A DNA stretch of 64,000 nt from Sphingobacterium paludis. Lineage in GTDB: Bacteria; Bacteroidota; Bacteroidia; Sphingobacteriales; Sphingobacteriaceae. Shown here in pieces: positions 58,975 to 64,000 of the stretch. The DNA is taken from contig NZ_SNZV01000007.1 in assembly GCF_004364125.1 (NCBI RefSeq), positions 62,001 through 126,000 on the forward strand, read 5' to 3'. The translations under genes were made by a program, and so were the position numbers. The stretch's first letter is position 1. Every line of letters begins with the position of its first letter. The notes under the pieces were generated by a model, which was not told the DNA's origin, ran no database searches, and saw nothing but the letters and a program-made list of their open reading frames with translations.

Positions 58975-59187
58975 ATGCAAATTAAAATCAACAATCAGCA
59001 CCATCAATTACGCGAACCCTTCCCCGCCTCACTACAAGAAGCGTTGGATTTGTTGGTTCCCGATCTTAAACCAAAAGGCGTTGCCGTCGCGTTAAATCAG
59101 CGAGTTGTCCCTCGGCCACTTTGGGCACAAACCGAAATTTCCGATCAAGCAGAACTCTTAATAATCACCGCTACCCAAGGCGGCTAA
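58975..59187 (+). CDS. thiS: Sulfur carrier protein ThiS
   Basis: 70 residues: a ubiquitin-like fold with conserved VALNQRVVPRPLW and the C-terminal ITATQGG, whose last Gly is adenylated by ThiF and charged with sulfur for thiazole formation. First gene of the operon, 11 bp before thiC. Family length is about 66-70, so complete. Confidence 0.93.
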   Translation: MQIKINNQHHQLREPFPASLQEALDLLVPDLKPKGVAVALNQRVVPRPLWAQTEISDQAELLIITATQGG

Positions 59188-59195
59188 CCCCATAA

Positions 59196-61019
<1,824 letters not shown>

Positions 61020-61022
61020 CCT

Positions 61023-61631
61023 ATGCGAATCATCACGTTGCCCACCTTTCAAAGCGGAGAAATAGCTATTCTCCGCCAACTGTTAGCATGGCCAGATGTA
61101 TATGTACATGTCCGGAAACCCGATTTATCGGAAACGGACTACGTCAATTATCTATGTGCTTTTTCTGTTGACGAGCGCAAAAAGCTCGTCGCACATCAAG
61201 CGTATGATCGAGCAGCAGACTGCGGCGTAGAGCGTATACACTTTTCTACGCTTAGGAGACAGACGTTAGGGCTAACCAGCGCAACAAAGCAGCATATCAG
61301 CACATCCACACACAGCTGGGATGAGTTTAACGGCCTTGCGCCTGTTTACGATGCCGCTTTTGTGAGCCCGCTTTTTCCAAGTATTTCCAAACGCGGGTAT
61401 GGCTTGGAAAATACTATTCCCGAAAGCGGGCGTCGCAACCGCGCTATTAAAGCCATTGCTCTAGGCGGCATATCATCGGCACGACTTGCCACCATGACGG
61501 CACATGAATTCGATGATTTTGCTCTATGTGGTGCCCTATGGGAAGCCAACGACCCCCTACGCGAAGCAACATCCTGCCTCGCACTCGCCCAATTATTTAG
61601 CGATAGAAGTATACAAAAAAACAACGCATAA
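61023..61631 (+). CDS. TenI/ThiE-like protein, thiazole tautomerase-like
   Basis: 202 residues, distant from ThiE: VYVHVRKPDLSETDYVNYLC, IHFSTLRRQTLGL, APVYDAAFVSPLFPSISKRG and IALGGISSARLATM. It keeps the TIM-barrel pattern but not the full HMP-PP binding Lys/Asn set seen in the next gene. Between thiC and thiE, TenI-type paralogues act as thiazole tautomerases; that is inferred. Start overlaps thiC by 4-bp spacing; stop shares a base with thiE. Confidence 0.75.
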   Translation: MRIITLPTFQSGEIAILRQLLAWPDVYVHVRKPDLSETDYVNYLCAFSVDERKKLVAHQAYDRAADCGVERIHFSTLRRQTLGLTSATKQHISTSTHSWDEFNGLAPVYDAAFVSPLFPSISKRGYGLENTIPESGRRNRAIKAIALGGISSARLATMTAHEFDDFALCGALWEANDPLREATSCLALAQLFSDRSIQKNNA

Positions 61632-62272
61632 TGAAGATAAGCCCTATACAATACATTTCCTCGGGAGCTACTGCCGAGCAACATTTTGAAAATATACGGC
61701 AAGCACTTGAGCAAGGCGTTGATTGGATACAGCTTCGGCTAAAAAACGCTAAAACCGCCGAGCGGGTTGCGCTTGCTCATCGTATTCTGGATTTGAAGAA
61801 ACAGTATGCCTTTACCTTGATCATCAACGATGATGTGGAAGCTGCTGTGGAAACGGATGCAGATGGCGTACACTTGGGTCTGGACGACATGGGTATTGCA
61901 GAAGCAAGGAGAATGCTGCATGCAGAAAAGATTATTGGCGGCACGGCCAACACATTGGCTGATGTACAATTGCGCATCAGTGAGGGCTGCCATTACATCG
62001 GTCTGGGACCGCTTCGCCATACCAATACGAAACAAAAACTGAGCCCTATACTCGGCTTTGAGGGTTATGCCACTATTCTAGATGCCTTAGATCCGGCAAT
62101 AGCACCACCTATTTTTGCTATCGGCGGTGTCGAAGAACGCGATATCGCTCCACTTAAAAAAATCGGCCTCTATGGCATCGCCCTCTCCAAACATATTCAA
62201 GACAACTTCGCCAATCCACACTACATAGTGTATTTAAACAACTTAATTCATGAACACGAAACTAAACATTAG
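61631..62272 (+). CDS. thiE: Thiamine-phosphate synthase ThiE
   Basis: 213 residues; couples HMP-PP and thiazole phosphate. [94 protein letters not shown] (the pyrophosphate loop) and [12 protein letters not shown] are all present. Start ATG 61631 overlaps the previous stop; the end overlaps thiG by 23 bp. Confidence 0.93.
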   Translation: MKISPIQYISSGATAEQHFENIRQALEQGVDWIQLRLKNAKTAERVALAHRILDLKKQYAFTLIINDDVEAAVETDADGVHLGLDDMGIAEARRMLHAEKIIGGTANTLADVQLRISEGCHYIGLGPLRHTNTKQKLSPILGFEGYATILDALDPAIAPPIFAIGGVEERDIAPLKKIGLYGIALSKHIQDNFANPHYIVYLNNLIHEHETKH

Positions 62273-63026
62273 CGGTAGGCTATTTGACTCGAGACTATTT
62301 CTTGGCACTGGCAAATTTGGCTCGGCAAAGCTGATGGAAGAGGCTATCCGCACATCAGCTACAGAAATGGTTACGGTCGCGCTGAAACGCATCGACATGG
62401 AGACCAATACCGACGAGATACTTAGCCACATACCGCAAGACAAGGTACAGCTGCTACCGAATACCTCGGGCGCACGAACTGCGCAGGAAGCCGTGTTGGC
62501 CGCTCAGCTTGCGCGCGAAGCGATGGAAACCAACTGGGTGAAGCTAGAGATACATCCAGACCCCAGGTACCTGCTACCCGACCCCATAGAAACATTACGG
62601 GCCTGCGAGGAGCTGGCGAAAGCTGGCTTTATCGTTCTGCCCTACATCCATGCAGACCCCGTACTGTGCAAACGCCTGGAAGATGTGGGCACAGCGGCCG
62701 TCATGCCTTTGGGATCGACTATTGGAAGCAACCAAGGGTTAAAAACCATTGATTTTTTAGCAATCATCATTGAACAAAGTACCGTGCCGGTTATTGTAGA
62801 CGCGGGAATCGGCTCGCCTTCCGACGCGGCCAAAGCCATGGAGCTCGGAGCTGATGCCGTATTGGTCAATACGGCTATTGCCACCGCAAAAGACCCGGCC
62901 TTGGTTGCAGAGGCTTTTGCACTAGCCGTTCAAGCAGGAAGAATGGCTTACCAAGCAAGCTTGAGGGCGCCCGCAAACCAAGCGTCTGCAAGCAGTCCGT
63001 TAACCAGCTTTTTAACCAAAACATAA
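62250..63026 (+). CDS. thiG: Thiazole synthase ThiG
   Basis: 258 residues; forms thiazole phosphate from DXP, dehydroglycine and ThiS-thiocarboxylate. [26 protein letters not shown] (R), [20 protein letters not shown] (Lys Schiff base), [36 protein letters not shown] and [13 protein letters not shown] are classical. It partners with thiH downstream. Confidence 0.95.
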   Translation: MNTKLNISGRLFDSRLFLGTGKFGSAKLMEEAIRTSATEMVTVALKRIDMETNTDEILSHIPQDKVQLLPNTSGARTAQEAVLAAQLAREAMETNWVKLEIHPDPRYLLPDPIETLRACEELAKAGFIVLPYIHADPVLCKRLEDVGTAAVMPLGSTIGSNQGLKTIDFLAIIIEQSTVPVIVDAGIGSPSDAAKAMELGADAVLVNTAIATAKDPALVAEAFALAVQAGRMAYQASLRAPANQASASSPLTSFLTKT

Positions 63027-63031
63027 CGTCA

Positions 63032-64000
63032 TGAACACGACTTTTAGCGATGTCTTTTTGCAGTACCAGTGGGATGATATCAAACAGCAAATCGAAAACT
63101 GTAGGGCGGCGGATGTGCAACAAGCGCTATCGAAGAACAAACGGAATCTGCACGATTTTCTGGCACTTCTATCGCCCGCGGCGAAACCCTTTCTGGAGGA
63201 AATGGCACAACGTTCTCATCAGTTAACGGTGCAGCGCTTCGGCAAAAACATCCAGCTTTATGCTCCGCTCTACCTAAGCAATGAGTGCCATAATATTTGT
63301 ACCTATTGTGGTTTCAGCATGGATAATAAAATAAGAAGACGAACACTATCCGGTGGCGAGATCCAGCTGGAAGCGCAAGCACTTCGCCAAATGGGTTTTC
63401 AACATGTGTTGTTGGTTTCAGGAGAAGCGAACAACAGTGTAAATACACCTTACTTTTTACAGGCAATAGCACAGATCAAGCCGCTGTTTCCACAAATATC
63501 CATCGAGGTGCAGCCTTTGGATCAGGAAGACTATGTCGCGTTACGCCACGCTCAAGTGAATGCCGTATTGGTTTACCAAGAAACCTACCATCAGGAAGTC
63601 TATAAAAACTATCATCCAAAAGGCAAAAAATCGAACTTTGATTACCGCCTTGCCACACCCGATCGGATTGGAGCTGCTGGTATGCATAAGATCGGCCTAG
63701 GGGTATTGTTGGGTCTGGAAGACTGGCGCGTGGATAGTTTTTTCAATGCGCTCCATATCGACTACCTACAAAAGCGCTACTGGCAGACCAAGTATTCCGT
63801 CTCCTTCCCGCGATTGCGTCCGGCAGAAGGTGTAGAGGCACCAAATTTTATGATGGATGATGCAGATTTACTACAGCTCATCTGTGCCTATCGCCTTTGG
63901 AATGCTGATCTCGAAATATCCCTATCCACCCGGGAGGAAGAAATTTTCCGTAATCACGTCATTCCATTGGGCGTAACATCCATGAGTGCTGCATCCAAAA
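63032..64000 (+). CDS. thiH: 2-iminoacetate synthase ThiH (partial, runs off the window)
   Basis: ATG 63032, 5 bp after thiG. The 323 codons seen include YLSNECHNICTYCGFSM (radical-SAM C-x3-C-x2-C near 89-96), GFQHVLLVSGEANN, LDQEDYVALRHAQVNAVLVY and GLGVLLGLEDWRVDSFF. It cleaves tyrosine to dehydroglycine for ThiG. The C-terminal 45 or so residues lie beyond 64000. Confidence 0.95.

Overview
The window is chromosomal DNA of a member of the Bacteroidota, most probably a Sphingobacterium-like genus of the Sphingobacteriaceae. Sequence support: promoters of the Bacteroidota form TTG-N18/19-TAnnTTTG (for example 12522-12550, 28365-28395, 31943-31973), A/T-rich start contexts with few Shine-Dalgarno sites, a tmRNA with the tag GEENYALAA, many short SPII lipoproteins, and a TPP-riboswitch-led thiamine operon. 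The genus is inference.

Layout. (1) 0.4-14.3 kb is a defence island: an XRE regulator, two hsdM genes with a PD-(D/E)XK-like gene between them, hsdS, a DUF3800 gene, a small nuclease-like gene, hsdR, then on the other strand a reverse transcriptase with a structured, promoter-led non-coding leader, and a divergent WYL-like gene. Both edges carry the operator and 5' end of an AbiEi/DUF6088-like antitoxin gene: a decayed copy on the left and a truncated one on the right. (2) 14.3-25.7 kb is ordinary chromosome: SDR/AraC, small membrane proteins, a glycosyltransferase, a DHFR-like enzyme, an ECF sigma factor, nicotinamidase-like plus nadE, and a metallophosphoesterase. (3) 26-28 kb is the ssrA (tmRNA) locus, with repeated copies of its 3' tail, integrase and HNH remnants, a degenerate tRNA-Ser and a complete transcription unit for a 29-residue peptide. 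(4) 28.4-40.2 kb is an accessory region of lipoproteins, a HEPN-like gene pair, a prophage lysis remnant and orphan zincin-like modules, with dispersed repeats that mark past recombination. (5) 40.9-58.7 kb is chromosomal: a Crp/Fnr gene with palindromic sites next to a DJ-1/PfpI gene, a His-rich lipoprotein behind Fur/Zur-type palindromes, an RR-HK-RR cluster, YihY, threonine aldolase, an S9 peptidase, DoxX, GNAT, a thioredoxin-fold protein, and a two-gene operon that best fits glucosylglycerol synthesis (gpsA plus a HAD-GT20 fusion). (6) 58.8-64 kb is a TPP riboswitch followed by thiS-thiC-tenI-like-thiE-thiG-thiH; thiH runs off the end.

The most striking signal is the leader of the reverse transcriptase. 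On the minus strand two direct repeats, GACAGGGTGGCT and GACAAGGTGGTT, lie exactly 99 nt (33 codons) apart. The 99-nt unit between them has one reading frame with no stop, and both repeats lie in that frame. Joined head to tail, as rolling-circle reverse transcription would do, the unit gives an endless ORF. This is the layout described for DRT2-type defence, where a non-coding RNA is copied into a concatemeric gene (neo). Here it is an inference from sequence alone, and a stop-free 33-codon frame is not statistically rare on its own.
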